DNA of 64,000 bases from Callorhinus ursinus (taxonomy: Eukaryota; Chordata; Mammalia; Carnivora; Otariidae), in NCBI RefSeq assembly GCF_003265705.1, contig NW_020312788.1:4662033-4726032 (forward strand). Direction: 5' to 3'. The notes beneath the pieces are model-generated. The model was not told the origin of the DNA. It did no database searches and worked only from the letters and a program-made list of their open reading frames with translations. The position numbers were made by a program, and so were the translations under genes. Positions 35,282 through 47,360 of this stretch are shown in pieces; within the stretch, counting starts at the first letter, position 1, and each line of letters starts with the position of its first letter.

Positions 35282-35480
35282 GTAAGTGCCTTTTCTGTTC
35301 CTCCTCTAGTGTGGCGGACCGGGAAGCCCTCCGTCTCTCGCCAGCGCTCGCCTCAGCCGCCACACCCACCTGTATCCATTTTCCCATCTCGCGGTTTTGG
35401 TCACTTGGTGTTAGGCCACCCGAAAGTAGAGAGGAGAGAAGCTGAACGGAGAGGTCCAAGCAATTGGAGAAAGAGGAGCT

Positions 35481-37334
35481 GGAAAGGCACCTGTTTCCAG
35501 TGCGGATTTTGACTGTGTGTGTTTGCTGGAAGGTTCCGAAAATGTGGAAAGGAAAGGCACTTATACTTGATGGTTTGCGTCCGCTCTTTCTTACTGTCTA
35601 TGCTAGCAAAATTGTTGGATGGGTTTCAGTTCCAGGGGCAGGTCGTATTCTTTGCGAGAAAAAAAGCCTGTGTTGTATTTCCCATCTGCAAAGGTGAGCG
35701 TGCAGAACCAGCATAGCGGATCCTACCTGTAGGGAGAGCGAAGCAGCGCCGCACTCATTCGCAGCTCACAAACATGAGGAATAGACAAGACTGCTTAGCC
35801 CCATTTCTCAAACACAATTCCCCCCAACAAATAAGCATTTTATAGTGCAATTCAGAAAAGATTTAGAATCATTTTAACTTTTTATCGGTCTCAACTGAAA
35901 CTGTCATTTACTTTCAGGGAAGAAGTAGGTATTTTCGTTGCTTGTATTAAAGACAAAAGATCAAAACAAGATTACCAAACTAAGAAACTTTAATGTCAAC
36001 TTTTGTGATTATAACAAACATTTTACTCATTATTTTAGTGTTTCTTTTAAATTATAGTTGCAGCCTTCCTAGTAATGTTTATCTCCTCTGAAGCTAAGAA
36101 CAGTTTTATATCTGAGAAGCTTAGGGTAGTTTTTTTTTGAAAAAGCTAACTTCAATAACTTCAATAAGATAAAGACCAAATCAACACAGGCTTTTCAAAG
36201 AATGGTGGATTTTCAGTTTCTGTGTGTCAGTGTTGGGAGGCTCATTTCTTTTCAGAAACACGATTAATGTTCTTTTCTATTTTTCCTCCTTCCCAGTGGG
36301 CAGGAGGAAGACATTGTTTTTCTTTCTTTCTTTTTTCTTCCTTCCTTCCTTTCTTTCTTTTGAGAATTTAAAATATATTTCCATGATTTTTGCTTTAACA
36401 TCAATGAAACCTAACTATATATAATCTGCAAACCAAATGCAGTGATTGAATAGTCCATTTTATTGAAACATCTTCAAATTCTTTTTCCATTTTTAAAAAT
36501 AATTAAACTAGAATTCACTTTCTCAGAAACTATGGTAAATAGGATTTAAAATTTTTTTGATTATTCAAAGCTAGTCTTATCTGTTCCTTATGTATGGAGT
36601 TATCATGATTGTTAGAATAGCTTATTCATAGAACACTAGACAAAATATAACTTTTGGTGTAATGGAGTGTGCCTTTAGGCAACTGGTAGTAGTTTTGCTT
36701 AAGATAAGTTTTTGCATTTTGTATATCTTTAGATTACCTGTCTATTGGAGGTTCCCTTTTGGAAGTGAACCATTGTGCAATCATGGGACACAGTGTCATA
36801 TTTTTACAGAGGTTCAGTATACAATATGCCATGATTCCTATGGTTTAGGGCAGGGCTAACTGGGTACCTTAATGAGTCTACAGAAGAAAGATGAGTCAGG
36901 TCTGACTCTCTGCCAAAAGCATCCTTATACCTCATTGTGTCCCATAGGACCAGGAGATAATCATGGGAACCCTCCAGTGGTAGTGCTTCTGTATTTTTGC
37001 TACCTGTGGCTGAGGTGGGTTTTGGCAGCAAAGAAAATGTAAGAAATTCAGAGGTGGAATCAGTGGGGTCCTATTCACTGTATTCAATATGACCAAACCA
37101 CTTTCTTTGTGGCAAGAAAAAAAATAGACTCTTGCATTTTGCATTGATAATAGAAACTAACATTTATCTAATTTCTATTCCTAGTAGATATATGAAAGAA
37201 TGTGATATGCTGGAAGGATTTATTTGGTATTTTTCTAATCCAAGGCTTGACCTTGCTGAGGAGCTTAAAGTTTATTAATGTAAATGGATCATTCTAAATG
37301 TCATAATGGTATGATTATGATTTTCTCTAAAACT
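35481..37334. other. Unique DNA, presumed start of intron 1
   Basis: No SINE or L1. A (CTTT/CTTC)n run lies at about 36321-36361. Otherwise nothing recognised. Confidence 0.5.
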
Positions 37335-38205
37335 GTCTTAGATCTTTTCCCCCAGTCTTTAACATCTGAATAAATGGCTTCACCATCCAAATGTTATTGC
37401 TCTCTCTCTTCCTCAGACAGCATTTCATCCATAACTAGTCCAGATTTAGATCTATCAGTTTTCTCTTCCAAATATATTTCTATTCATTTATACTTCTCAG
37501 ATATATCTCTTTAGCCTTGTTCTCTGTGTCTACTATGCCAATAAATTAGTTCAAACCACCATCATAATTTACCTGGATTTCTGCTACAGGCTTCATATTA
37601 GTCTCTCTACTTCCATAGTTTCCTCCCCTATGATTCACTCTCCATACATAGCAATACCATCGTGCCTCTCCTTAAAAACATTCATTAACTAACTGCATAG
37701 AAAAAAAGGAATAAATGCAGACACATAGAAACCTATCAACAACAAATTCCTTCTGTTAGCATAAAGCTGTCTCTGATCTGGTCCTTCTTTATAACCTCAC
37801 TGAATCCATCCCCCTCATTTATATGCTCCAGTCACACTGGTCTTTTAGTACCTGTAACACATGGAATAATTTCACCCCCTAAGGCTTTTTAAATGCTGTT
37901 CCCAGTGCATGGACTATTCCTTTCATTCTTTGAATGGCTAGCTCCTTCTCAAACTTTAAATCTCAGCTCAAAGGTCTCTTCCTCAAGTGATCATTCTTGA
38001 TTACCTGTCAAAAGTAGGTTGTCATCTGTTAGTCTCTGTCTTGGTACTTGTTTGTTTCCTTCATGGTGCTTATTATAGCATGCAGATATTTTGTGGATTT
38101 GAATATTGAAAGCTCTAAAGGAACAGAGACCAAGTCTTTATTGTTGGCCCAGTGTCCAGAACAGTGCCTGGCATGAAGTAGTGGGGGGGTTCCTAAATAT
38201 TTATG
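37335..38205 (-). mobile_element. L2, long copy
   Basis: About 870 bases of antisense L2: 'catctgaataaatggcttca', 'tacctggatttctgctacag', 'gctgtctctgatctggtcct', 'tttaaatctcagctcaaagg', and the 3' end 'ggaacagagaccaagtcttt' with 'cagaacagtgcctggcatga'. It is the longest L2 in the window. Confidence 0.9.
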
Positions 38206-40118
38206 TAAATAATAAAGTACAAAGATATGACTTATTTCACCATAGAGCACATCAACCCAGTCTATTTCCGCATTTTACGATTCAATTTCTCTTTTATTTG
38301 TTGAGCATCTGGTACATTTACAACCCTGTACTATGATTTTGAGGGAGTAAAATATCCTGAGATGTATTCCCATCTTTCAGCAGCAGTAGGCTATAATGTG
38401 TTCAAAGGTAAGTAGATTATAACATATTCTTAGGAAAGCAGTGACCACAACTGGATTAAGATATATTTGGAAAGAAAACTGGAGTGCATAAGCCAATATG
38501 ACTTTTGTATGAGTGACTTCTAACGTGCAATGATGACCTTAGTAGGTTTAATTCTGTATCTTTTGCCAACAATTTGAGGATCTCTCAGTAATCACTACAT
38601 TTACAATATTGTTTTGTAATAAATATGGATACTTGAATGAGCTCAGTTGATGGAAGTATGTTCAAATGAGGCCGAGGCCATAGATCCTGTGCTCCAAGTT
38701 GGTGTTTACTCCAGGTTCAAGGGGCAAATTATCTCACAAATCCAAAGTGTCCACTTGGGAAGGTTCAGAGAGACACTGTGGGCTAATCCGTGAAGATCTA
38801 TCACTGTTATTGGGTGTGGAGGAAAAGGGGCTTCAAAATTCATGCTGGTTAATGATAGTGTTAATTTATACTAGAATTTATACAAATATACACACTTCAT
38901 ATGGCAATAACCCACCCATTATTATTTTTTTTGAGTCCATATTTAAAGATATTAAATATTTTTGGTATTAACATGTGGTTGAAAATCTAGCTTTCAGTTA
39001 GGCAAGCAGCTTTCATATTTTTTATCTAGCGAGTGACCAGCTTTTTTTCTTGTAAAGAATTTGCAATCATATTTCTTCTGGAAGGACTAAACTATTTCAT
39101 GAATTTTGTTAAATTTGCTACTAAGGTGGCACATTGTGGTTGTAATGGGTGGGAGTGCCCCTGTGTGTTAATTGGAGATGGCCCCCTGTTTTACATGTCA
39201 AATTAGCTTATTATTCTTACACAGAGGTAGTATAGCTTTCTTCTTCAGAATGATGTAAGTTAGAATACCACGTAAGATGGCAGTGCATTAATAAAATGGA
39301 TATTATAAGATTGTATAAAACTAATTTTCATTTGAGGATTTATGGAAGAGAATTCACAGAATGTGGGTAGACTACTTTTGTAGAATATGAGAGAACAGTT
39401 TCCGTATCTTGCCATCCTGCAAAACGGAATTTCTTCATTGAAGGTTTAACTGGCTCTCCCCCACCCCCACCCCCATGTATAGCTGGAAGGAAATGGCTTT
39501 ACGCAACAGGGAAAGCCATCAGCTCTTGGCAGCCAAAGGTAGAATAAATTTTGGAGGAACAAAACTCTTCTGGGTGGTGAGGAAAAAGGCCAGACCACGA
39601 TAAAGAGGGACAGGAGGTGGGAATGCCTTGAACAGTGCCAATAAACATAATCTGCCACAGACAAATTTGAGTTGACATTTTATATACAGTTGAATTATTT
39701 GTTATCTTTTTAGCCACACTGAGAAGAGTTCTTTCTTCTTTTTTCTTTAGAATAACAACTGTATTTTAAGGGAAAACATGCTGTTATTTCCTCTCTTATA
39801 CAGGAAATGGATTACCTTTGGATTTTTAAACTGATATAACAGGGAGCCCAAAATGCCATGTATTATTATTAAAATATACAATTTCTTTAAGTGTGATTTC
39901 ATTGCTATTCATTTCATGATTTCCTTTTGTCATGTGTCTGAGAGACTTTTATTATTGATTATAAATTTCTTTAAAATGTCTCCTTGGATTTTTTTACAAA
40001 GCTTTCTGAATCATTTATCAAAATACAATAAAACTAATTGCACCTGATTCTTCACTTGGAAATTTAGAGGGAGTCAGTACATTTACCATGTCATTAACCT
40101 ACCATCTCTGCTCTGCAA
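38206..40118. other. Mostly unique DNA
   Basis: 38290-38450 is faintly L2-like in sense orientation ('ttgttgagcatctggtacat'). 39455-39475 is a C-rich run. Nothing else recognised. Confidence 0.4.
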
Positions 40119-40130
40119 TGTATGCCTTTT

Positions 40131-40768
40131 CTTTTTTTTCTAAAGATTTTATTTATTATTTTCTTTAAATTTTTTATTATTATGTTAATCACCATACATT
40201 ACATCATTAGTTTTTGATGTAGTGTTCCATGATTCATTGTTTGGTGGGGCATTGGTGGTTCAGTGGTAGAATTCTCGCCTGCCATGATTCATTGTTTGTG
40301 CATAACACCCAGTGCCCTACGCAGAACGTGCCCTCTTTAATACCCATCACCAGACTAACCCATCCCCCCACACCCCTCCCCTCTAGAACCCTCAGTTTGT
40401 TTTTCAGAGTCCATCGTCTCTCATGGTTCATCTCCCCCTCCGATTTACCCCCCTTCATTCTTCCCCTCCTGCTATCTTCTTCTTTATTTTTTCTTAACAC
40501 ATATTGCATTATTTGTTTCAGAGGTACAGATCTGTGATTCAACAGTCTTGCACAATTCACAGCGCTCACCATAGCACATACCCTCCCCAGTGTCTATCAC
40601 CCAGCCACCCCATCCCTCCCACCCCACCCCCACTCCAGCAACCCTCAGTTTGTTTCCTGAGATTAAGAATTCCTCATATCAGTGAGGTCATATGATGTAT
40701 GTCTTTCTCTGATTGACTTACTTCACTGAGCATAACACCCTCCAGTTCCATCCACGTCGTTGCAAATG
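40131..40768 (-). mobile_element. Young carnivore L1 3' end, antisense
   Basis: 3' UTR and the last ORF2 codons: T-rich start, 'atgttaatcaccatacatta', 'ttgcattatttgtttcagag', 'cacagcgctcaccatagcac', 'tttcctgagattaagaattc', 'gagcataacaccctccagtt'. Flanks 'tgtatgcctttt' (40119-40130) and 'tgtgtgcctttt' (40769-40780) form a 12-bp repeat with one mismatch. It hosts the tRNA-derived insertion at 40244-40281. A short 'aaagattttatttattatt' at 40143-40161 resembles a SINE tail. Confidence 0.92.
40244..40283 (+). mobile_element. Tailless insertion of tRNA-Gly(GCC) 5' half
   Basis: 40249-40283 spells the first 35 bases of mammalian tRNA-Gly(GCC): acceptor 'gcattgg', D arm 'gttcagtggtagaat', anticodon stem 'ctcgc' and 'ctgcc' of the loop. 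It stops in the anticodon loop; anticodon 3' stem, T arm and CCA are absent. Five extra bases 'gtggg' precede it. There is no A tail. A perfect 17-bp repeat 'ccatgattcattgtttg' flanks it (40227-40243, 40282-40298), with the last CC shared by tRNA and repeat. The uninterrupted L1 text at about 12030-12055 lacks it. Not a functional tRNA gene. Confidence 0.88.
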
Positions 40769-40780
40769 TGTGTGCCTTTT

Positions 40781-42845
40781 TCTGTCCCTTTTTCTCTTCT
40801 CTACACATCATCTTCTGAACATTTGATATATATGCCAGTAATACAAATTTTTCTCCACTGTTTGGTCAAATTATTAATACAAATAATTGGAAAATGGAGC
40901 TCCTAAAGAAGGATTAATAAGATTAGACAGATGCATTAAAAAAACAAGCACAAAACATTTCTGTAGAGATTTCTAATGAAATTTTCTGTGTGTTATATGC
41001 CAAACTAGACATCCTGTGTCATCTGATTATTTTGAAAAAATAGGGGTGATTTCACTAGATGTAGTATCTGTCAACTGTACTAGTTGCTCATAAACTGTGT
41101 ATCTTAGAATCTAAGTAATTATTTTCATCTTCCTGAGAGCCTATAATTAGAAATTCAAAAAAAAAGAAGTAAATGGTAGATATTAAAATCTATACAGAAA
41201 AGTAAAATGGGAAAATGAGAAAAATGTTATTGATAAAAAAGTATCCTCTTATTTATTGATTTAACTTAGAGTAAGTGATTATTCTTTCAAGTCCAATGGA
41301 CAGTGGACCATTCAGGATTTAGGGTGAGGATAGCTTATTAACTGTATGTACATTTTGAATAAGATAACATTGAATATTTTACTGGTAAATTATGCCTTCC
41401 TTGCTTTCTCTGGATAATGATATAAAAGTAACATTCCATATAGATGAGTATTATGGGACTAATCTTTATAGATGATCCTTTCATGGAATAAAATATAACA
41501 AAGTTTAAGTGATGATTTGTCCTCCTTAATGTAACACATATTCTTGTTACCTGGGACAAACTTGGCTCATGGTAATTCATGTAGGGAGAAGAGAAATGGC
41601 ATCCTCAAGGGTCAGGTGGGAACAAGGTTCTTACAATCTCATGAGATCATCTGACAGACTTTCAGGAATGAATGTTTATAGGATTGTTATGCAGAGACAT
41701 TCTTAAAAATTCATATTACATCCTTACTATATTTCAGAGTATTTATAAAATATTTTTATAAAGGGTTAAAAATATAGAGGAATAAATTTGTATTCATGCT
41801 AGTGTAGTTGAAGTGTTTTTCTAGATACTTCTCTTGCTATATGTGGTCTTAACCAAACACTTTTTCTCCAATGCAACTTCATTATTTGTCGGATTGGAAG
41901 TGTCTTCTTCTAAGGGGTTCTATACAAATTAGGTTTCTATACAAAAAGTCCATTTCAGGGTCTCACACATGATAAGGAGGTGTTCTAAAATGGTAGGTAG
42001 ACATTTGGTAACTTAGTATATTATAATCAAAATGTATTCTATTTTGAATACAAATGGTACAGCATTTAAAGTGCGGTTGTTACATTTACTTTTAATCCTG
42101 TTTTTAAAGACAGTTCTAGTTAATAAGGACCTAATAGGACCATTCCATTTTGAATTCTCTGTTGGTAAAGTTGTCAGTAATAAGCTATTACAAATAGTTT
42201 ATGTGAAGTATCTAAAAACTTATAAGTAGGAAAACATGAAAGAAGTATCTAAAACTCAAGAATTTGTTAACTATCCAGTTATGTTTTCTTTCTGTTTTGA
42301 ACCTGATCCATCAAAATTTTTCATTAATAGAGAGCAGTTCAGTAGAGGTAACCTGCCAGATATCCTAATAATGCATCTTAAAACTATCTACTTTGATTGG
42401 AATTTTTTTAAAGAACATATTATGAAATTTCTCACTTATGTGTGAAATCAAACTTACTTTAGTATTTCAATCATCAGGAATGTAACTCAATTTTTAAATC
42501 AGCAAATAAGATGTTTGAGCCTGAAGGAAATATTTGCCAATATGGCCATTCACTTACTTTATTTCATTGGTGATCATTAACAAAAACCAAATCTTATAAA
42601 GGAAATCATCGAACTAAGGGTGATAATTGAGTTGTTTTATTTATTGTTTTCTTTAGCAATCCACAATTCTTCCTCAGTTACAAAGATAATAGATTGCATT
42701 GCAAGAGGTGGGTCATGGCAACATTCTGAAGACAGAAAATGAATATATGAACAAGTACACTGTCATAAAGAAAAATATGGATAGCAGCACCATTTACATA
42801 TTGTTAAGATTTCTGATAATAACATTAATTTAACAGCCTCAGATA
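40781..42845. other. Unique AT-rich DNA
   Basis: About 2 kb with no recognised repeat. Open frames at 42032-42229 and 42236-42445 have no known domain. Confidence 0.5.
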
Positions 42846-42849
42846 TGGA

Positions 42850-42995
42850 GCTCAGTTTTGCCAAGCAGTTCATTAAGGGATCTTAAGATGCTTCTTTTAA
42901 ATTTTTACAACCACTTTTTGAGTTGAGAACACTAAGGCTCAGACGTTTGCTAACCTTCCTAAAGACTTGCAGTGATCACTAACCTGAGTAATGTG
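42850..42995 (-). mobile_element. MIR-like remnant
   Basis: 'gagaacactaaggctcagac' and 'taaagacttgcagtgatcac' fit antisense MIR. Diverged. Confidence 0.5.
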
Positions 42996-44020
42996 CACAT
43001 TTTTTTAAGAGGCAATAAAATTGTATTTATCCTATGAATGCTGTTGTACATATCCCACCCAAATATACCTAGTGATTACATTACCAAGGATTGAAATCTT
43101 TTCAATCCATAAAGAAGCTGAAATAATCTCCATTTGCAATTAAAGCAGACTATGTAATTACAACCCTAGAGAATAAGACAGATTGAAGATTGTTTAAATG
43201 TTCATCTTGAATACTGATTCTTGGGTAGTCTATTTGTGTTAAACCGAAGTTGAGATTTAGGTGGAAGTTTGAAGACATTATGATATTATGAAACATACCA
43301 AGACATTTAAAGTGTTTTTGAGGTTGTTTTAAAGGTTGAGGGACTTTGCTTTCTTGGTCTAGGGATGTTATTGTATTACTCTGACTTGGCCATGATTAGA
43401 ATGTTTGCTTGTTTTATTTTGAGGAAATCAAAGGAACTTCCCGAACCTAGACAAGAGTTTGAAAGAAAAGCACGAGTCCCATTAAAAGGGGTAAGAGTGT
43501 GAAATGTCTAGGCAAAGTCCATTCAGCCTCAACTATGAGTGATGAAATGGAGAAGAAAGAGGGAATGAAGCCATGTATGAGATCCTGGGTGTTAGGGGAT
43601 GAAGTAGAGAAAGCAAAGTGACCTTATGCAGGGTTAGGGAAGAAGAAGAGAGTGTTCATCTAAAGTTCTTATGTCCCAGAAATTGAGAATATAGACATTT
43701 TTAATTAGAGGAGTACAAATATTTTTAGTATCCCAAATTGATACACTCATATGTAATCTAAATCATAGTACTTATTGTCACAAAGAGACAATGATTTATG
43801 TCGATTAAAGTTTAACATTAATGACTCAAGGTGTTTACTCTTAAGAGTTTTAAAGCGTTTTTGGAAAATTTATTTTGCATTATATATAATTTTCTAATGC
43901 AGATGATCTTTAAATATCTAGTGTCTACTTAGATACTGCATTTTAGTGGGGTATATAAACATGACAATTGGAAGCTTGAGTTCTGTGGTATATCTGAGTT
44001 CTAATGGTTGTTGACTGGCA
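42996..44020. other. Unique DNA
   Basis: No gene or repeat recognised. Confidence 0.5.
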
Positions 44021-44024
44021 GCTT

Positions 44025-44145
44025 GTCCACTAGACTGTTAAGGTTTTAAGTGTAGAGACCATAGCTTGTTCATATTAGCATCCCTGCATGGTGCCTTAGA
44101 TGCAGTCATTCTCAATACAGATTTGCTGAAGAAATGAATCATATT
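44025..44145 (-). mobile_element. L2 3' end
   Basis: 'gtccactagactgttaaggt', 'agagaccatagcttgttcat' and 'atggtgccttagatgcagtc' follow the antisense L2 3' end. Confidence 0.75.
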
Positions 44146-44498
44146 TATTACACCAATATATGCTCAACTCATTACAAATAGCTCCTTTTCATTGAAACTT
44201 ACTAAGTATGTGGGAGAAATAAGTTGAGCTTAGTAATTTAGACTTCTCAAACCTAGCTTTTTATCATTACTAGGTCATGATGAATGAGTCATATTTCTTA
44301 TTTCTTACTCAGAAAAGGAATAGCACTCCTGCTTATTTTTTGCCACAGTTTGGGTTCATCAATTCTAGATGACAATATTTAGCTTTCTTTGCATAAAAGA
44401 GCCAAAATGTTTTAACATGTACTCAATTTGATATACTACAAAGACTGACACCCTGATCCTTTACCTATTGGAGGATTTTTTAAAAAAGTGAATTTATA

Positions 44499-44499
<1 letters not shown>
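44146..44499. other. Unique DNA
   Basis: Nothing recognised. Confidence 0.5.

Positions 44500-44531
<32 letters not shown>
44500..44531 (+). repeat. Poly(A), 32 bases
   Basis: Uninterrupted A run without a recognisable retroelement immediately upstream. Confidence 0.95.
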
Positions 44532-44534
<3 letters not shown>

Positions 44535-44800
44535 AGAACTAAAATTTCTAACTGATTTGTCTTGAGCTGGCGATCAGTCATTAAGCTGTGTCTGGTTGGC
44601 GTCCAAAATGTGTAGGTCAGGAGTTGGCATCCAAATTGGTATCAGTGCCGTTGAGGTTTGTGGGGAGGGAGAGCCTGGCAGAGATCCCAAGGGTAGCGGT
44701 AAAGGGAGGCTGAGTGGCTCCAGGTCAGCTCTTAAAACTCAGCATCACTGTTCTCAGCATTTATGTTTCTGCAAATGAACAGCAATACCTCCTTTCCTCC
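44532..44800. other. Unique DNA
   Basis: Nothing recognised. Confidence 0.5.
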
Positions 44801-44804
44801 CTTC

Positions 44805-45235
44805 TTCCTTTATTCACTCTCTTCCTTCAGCAGGTGTTTACGGAGTAGCTACTTGGGCACTGTTACACACAGCATAGATACAGCAGTGAACAGAACCTGA
44901 AGGTTTCTTGCTAGTTTGGAGATAGATAATGAGTAAATAAACAGAACCCACTATCTGTATGCTGTGGAGAAACATACAGCAGGACACAGACAATTGAGGG
45001 AAGGAGGCATTATTTAATAAGGGTGGTTAGACAAGCCCTTTAGAGGTGATATTTGAGGTAGGGAAGTGAGGGAGCCAGGGAAGCAACAGGAAAATCATTC
45101 CAGTCACAAGAAGAGGCAGTTGCACCAGCCTGAAGGCATATTTGATGTGTTTATGGAAAAGCAAGAAAGTCTGTGTGGCTAAAGTGCAGAGAGTGAGGTA
45201 GAAAGTGATAGAAGGTGTGGGAATTTTCTTAATTT
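44805..45235 (+). mobile_element. L2
   Basis: 'agatacagcagtgaacagaa', 'gaggtgatatttgaggtagg', 'gtcacaagaagaggcagttg' and 'ctgtgtggctaaagtgcaga' run in L2 sense order. Confidence 0.8.
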
Positions 45236-45840
45236 GGGAAAGGTTACTGAGTCTGCCTAAAGGTCTGTATAATGAGCAAGTGCTTCAGTGACCAGCATGG
45301 GACAAACTTCGGGGGGAGATGAATTGTGCCTTTTTTTTTTTTTTTAAACTGGATCCCATTCTGAATATAAGTACCGCACAATCCAAATAAATATTTGGGA
45401 AACTCCTAATTTCCATATAAAATTAATCTTCTTGCCATTTCTTTGTGATTTATATGTAAATGTCTTATCTTCTCTTCCCATCTGCAATAAATTAGATTCT
45501 TAGAAGCCCTTATTACCATTTGAGGACAAAAGGGCTAACATGACAGAGGCTACAAATGAGAGTATCTTTAAATGTTTAAATTCAGGAAACTAAAACATGG
45601 TGAGAATGCAGTAACATTTTGCATATTTTGATTGATTTTTTTGTATCTGTGGTACAATTTCTTATGAAACAGTGGCACTACATAGATAGAAAGGAGTATT
45701 ACCTAGCAAAATAGATACCAGGGAAGCACACGTGTATCCTGTCAAGCTTGACCCCCTGCTAACTGCTATAACTTTGGTATTCTACTGACTCTCTCTTCCT
45801 TACAGTTTTCAGCAAATTCTTGTGAAATTAAAGATAATAA
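45236..45840. other. Unique DNA
   Basis: Poly(T) at about 45331-45346. Nothing else recognised. Confidence 0.5.
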
Positions 45841-45844
45841 TAAT

Positions 45845-47105
45845 TGTGGTGCAGTATTTATAACACAGAATTTGCCACTTTAACTCTTATGAAGTGTGTA
45901 ATTCAGGGGCATTAAGTACATTCACATTGTCGGGTAACCATCACCAACATCCATCTCCAGAACTTTATCACCGTTCCACACTGAAACTCTGTACCCATTA
46001 AACAAGAAAGAACACATTACCTTGCTACCCCTACCCCTGTCGCTGGTAATCACTATTCTACTCTCCTTACCCATGAATTTGATTATTCTAGGTATCTCAT
46101 ATAAGTGGAATCATATAATATTTGTCCTTTTGTGTCTGGCTTATTTCACGTAGCATAATATTTTTAAGGTTCATAGATGTAGCATATGTCAGAATTTCCT
46201 TCCTTTTTAAAGCTGCCTGGTATTTCATTGTATGTATGGATCATATTTTGTTTATCCATTCATCAGTTGATGGACATTTGGGTTGCTTTTACATTTTGAT
46301 TATTATGAATAATGATATTGCTGTGAACATCGGTGGACAAATATCTGATTGCATCCCTGCTTTAAATTTCTTGGGTATATACCCACAAGTGGAATTTCTG
46401 GATCATATGATAATTCTGTTTAATTTTTTGAAGAACTGCCATACCGTTTTCCACATCAGCTGCACTATTTTGCATTCCCACCAGCAATGCATAAGGGTTT
46501 CAATTTCTCCACACTCTCGCTAACATTTATTTTTTCTTTTTTTTAAATAATAACCATTCTACTGGGTGTCAAGTGGTATCTTATTGTGGTTTTTATTCTC
46601 TGTAATGATTAGTGAAGTTGAATATCTTTTCATGTGCTTATTGTCCATTTGTACATCTTCCTTGAAGAAATGTCTATTGAAGTTCTTTGCCTGTTTTTTA
46701 ATAGTTATTTGTTTGTTTTTGTTGTTAAGTTTTGGGAATCCTTAATATATTGTGGATATTAATTTCTTATCAGATATATGATTTGCACATATTTTATCCA
46801 TTCTCTGGGTTGCCTTTTCACTCTCTGACAGTATCCTTTGGCACACAAGTTTTCAATTTTGATGAAATCTAGAATATCTGTTTTGGTTCTTTTGTTGCCT
46901 GTGCTTTTGGTGCCATATCCAAGAAAACATTGCCAAATCCAATGTTTTAAAGATTTTCTCTTATGGTTTCTTATTACAGTTTTATAGTTTTAGCTCTTTC
47001 ATTTAGGTCTGTGATCCATTGGATCCATTTTTTTTCAATCCCCGTAGACATTATAGAATCTAAGAGTCTCCAACTTCCCTTAACCTTTCTTTTGCAGAGG
47101 TCTTC
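45845..47105 (-). mobile_element. Old L1 (L1M type), 3' end to ORF2, antisense
   Basis: Ordered antisense landmarks: 'atcaccaacatccatctcca', 'tattctaggtatctcatata', 'attcatcagttgatggacat', 'ttttgaagaactgccatacc', 'cactttctgtaatgatta'-like text near 46600, 'ccaatgttttaaagattttc'. Open frames at 46122-46523 and 46963-47259 are on the strand opposite to ORF2 and are not genes. Confidence 0.85.
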
Positions 47106-47110
47106 CTTTT

Positions 47111-47335
47111 TCCTTTTTTTTTTTTTTTTTAAGATTTACTCATTTGAGAGAGAGAGCACACGTGAGAGTGCACACACACAGAGGAGGGGGCAGAGAGAGT
47201 CCCAGGTGGACTCTGCACTGAGCATGGAGCCGACATGGGGCTCCATCTCACAACCCTGAGATCAAGACCTAAGATCATGACCTGAGCTGAAACCAAAAGT
47301 TAGAGGCTTAACCCACTGTGCCATGCAGGCACCCC
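47111..47335 (-). mobile_element. Can-SINE, older copy
   Basis: T run followed by 'aagatttactcatttgagag', and a duplicated 'gatcaagacc/gatcatgacc' body at 47261-47285. Head 'tgtgccatgcaggcacccc'. First SINE after the SINE-poor interval. No clean target repeat. Confidence 0.92.
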
Positions 47336-47360
47336 TCCTAGGGGTCTAATTTTTTAGCTC

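Larger units (their letters stand above)
34600..35480. promoter_or_regulatory. CpG island promoter
   Basis: The only strongly GC- and CpG-rich interval in the window, with dense CG dinucleotides between about 34690 and 35290. It contains GC boxes at about 34649-34667, 34895-34902 and 34950-34959 (GGGCGGGG type), an ETS-like GCCGGAAG near 34617, and an alternating AC/GC tract at 34704-34732. No TATA box lies within the GC-rich core, which is typical for a dispersed-start housekeeping or developmental promoter. Transcription on the + strand is suggested by the donor site at 35282; minus-strand activity is possible. Confidence 0.85.

Noticed and set aside
40249..40283. Functional tRNA-Gly gene
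   Set aside because: Only the 5' half is present. The anticodon 3' stem, T arm and acceptor 3' strand are missing.
46122..46523. 133-codon open frame on the plus strand
   Set aside because: It is antisense to an old L1 ORF2 and has no known domain.
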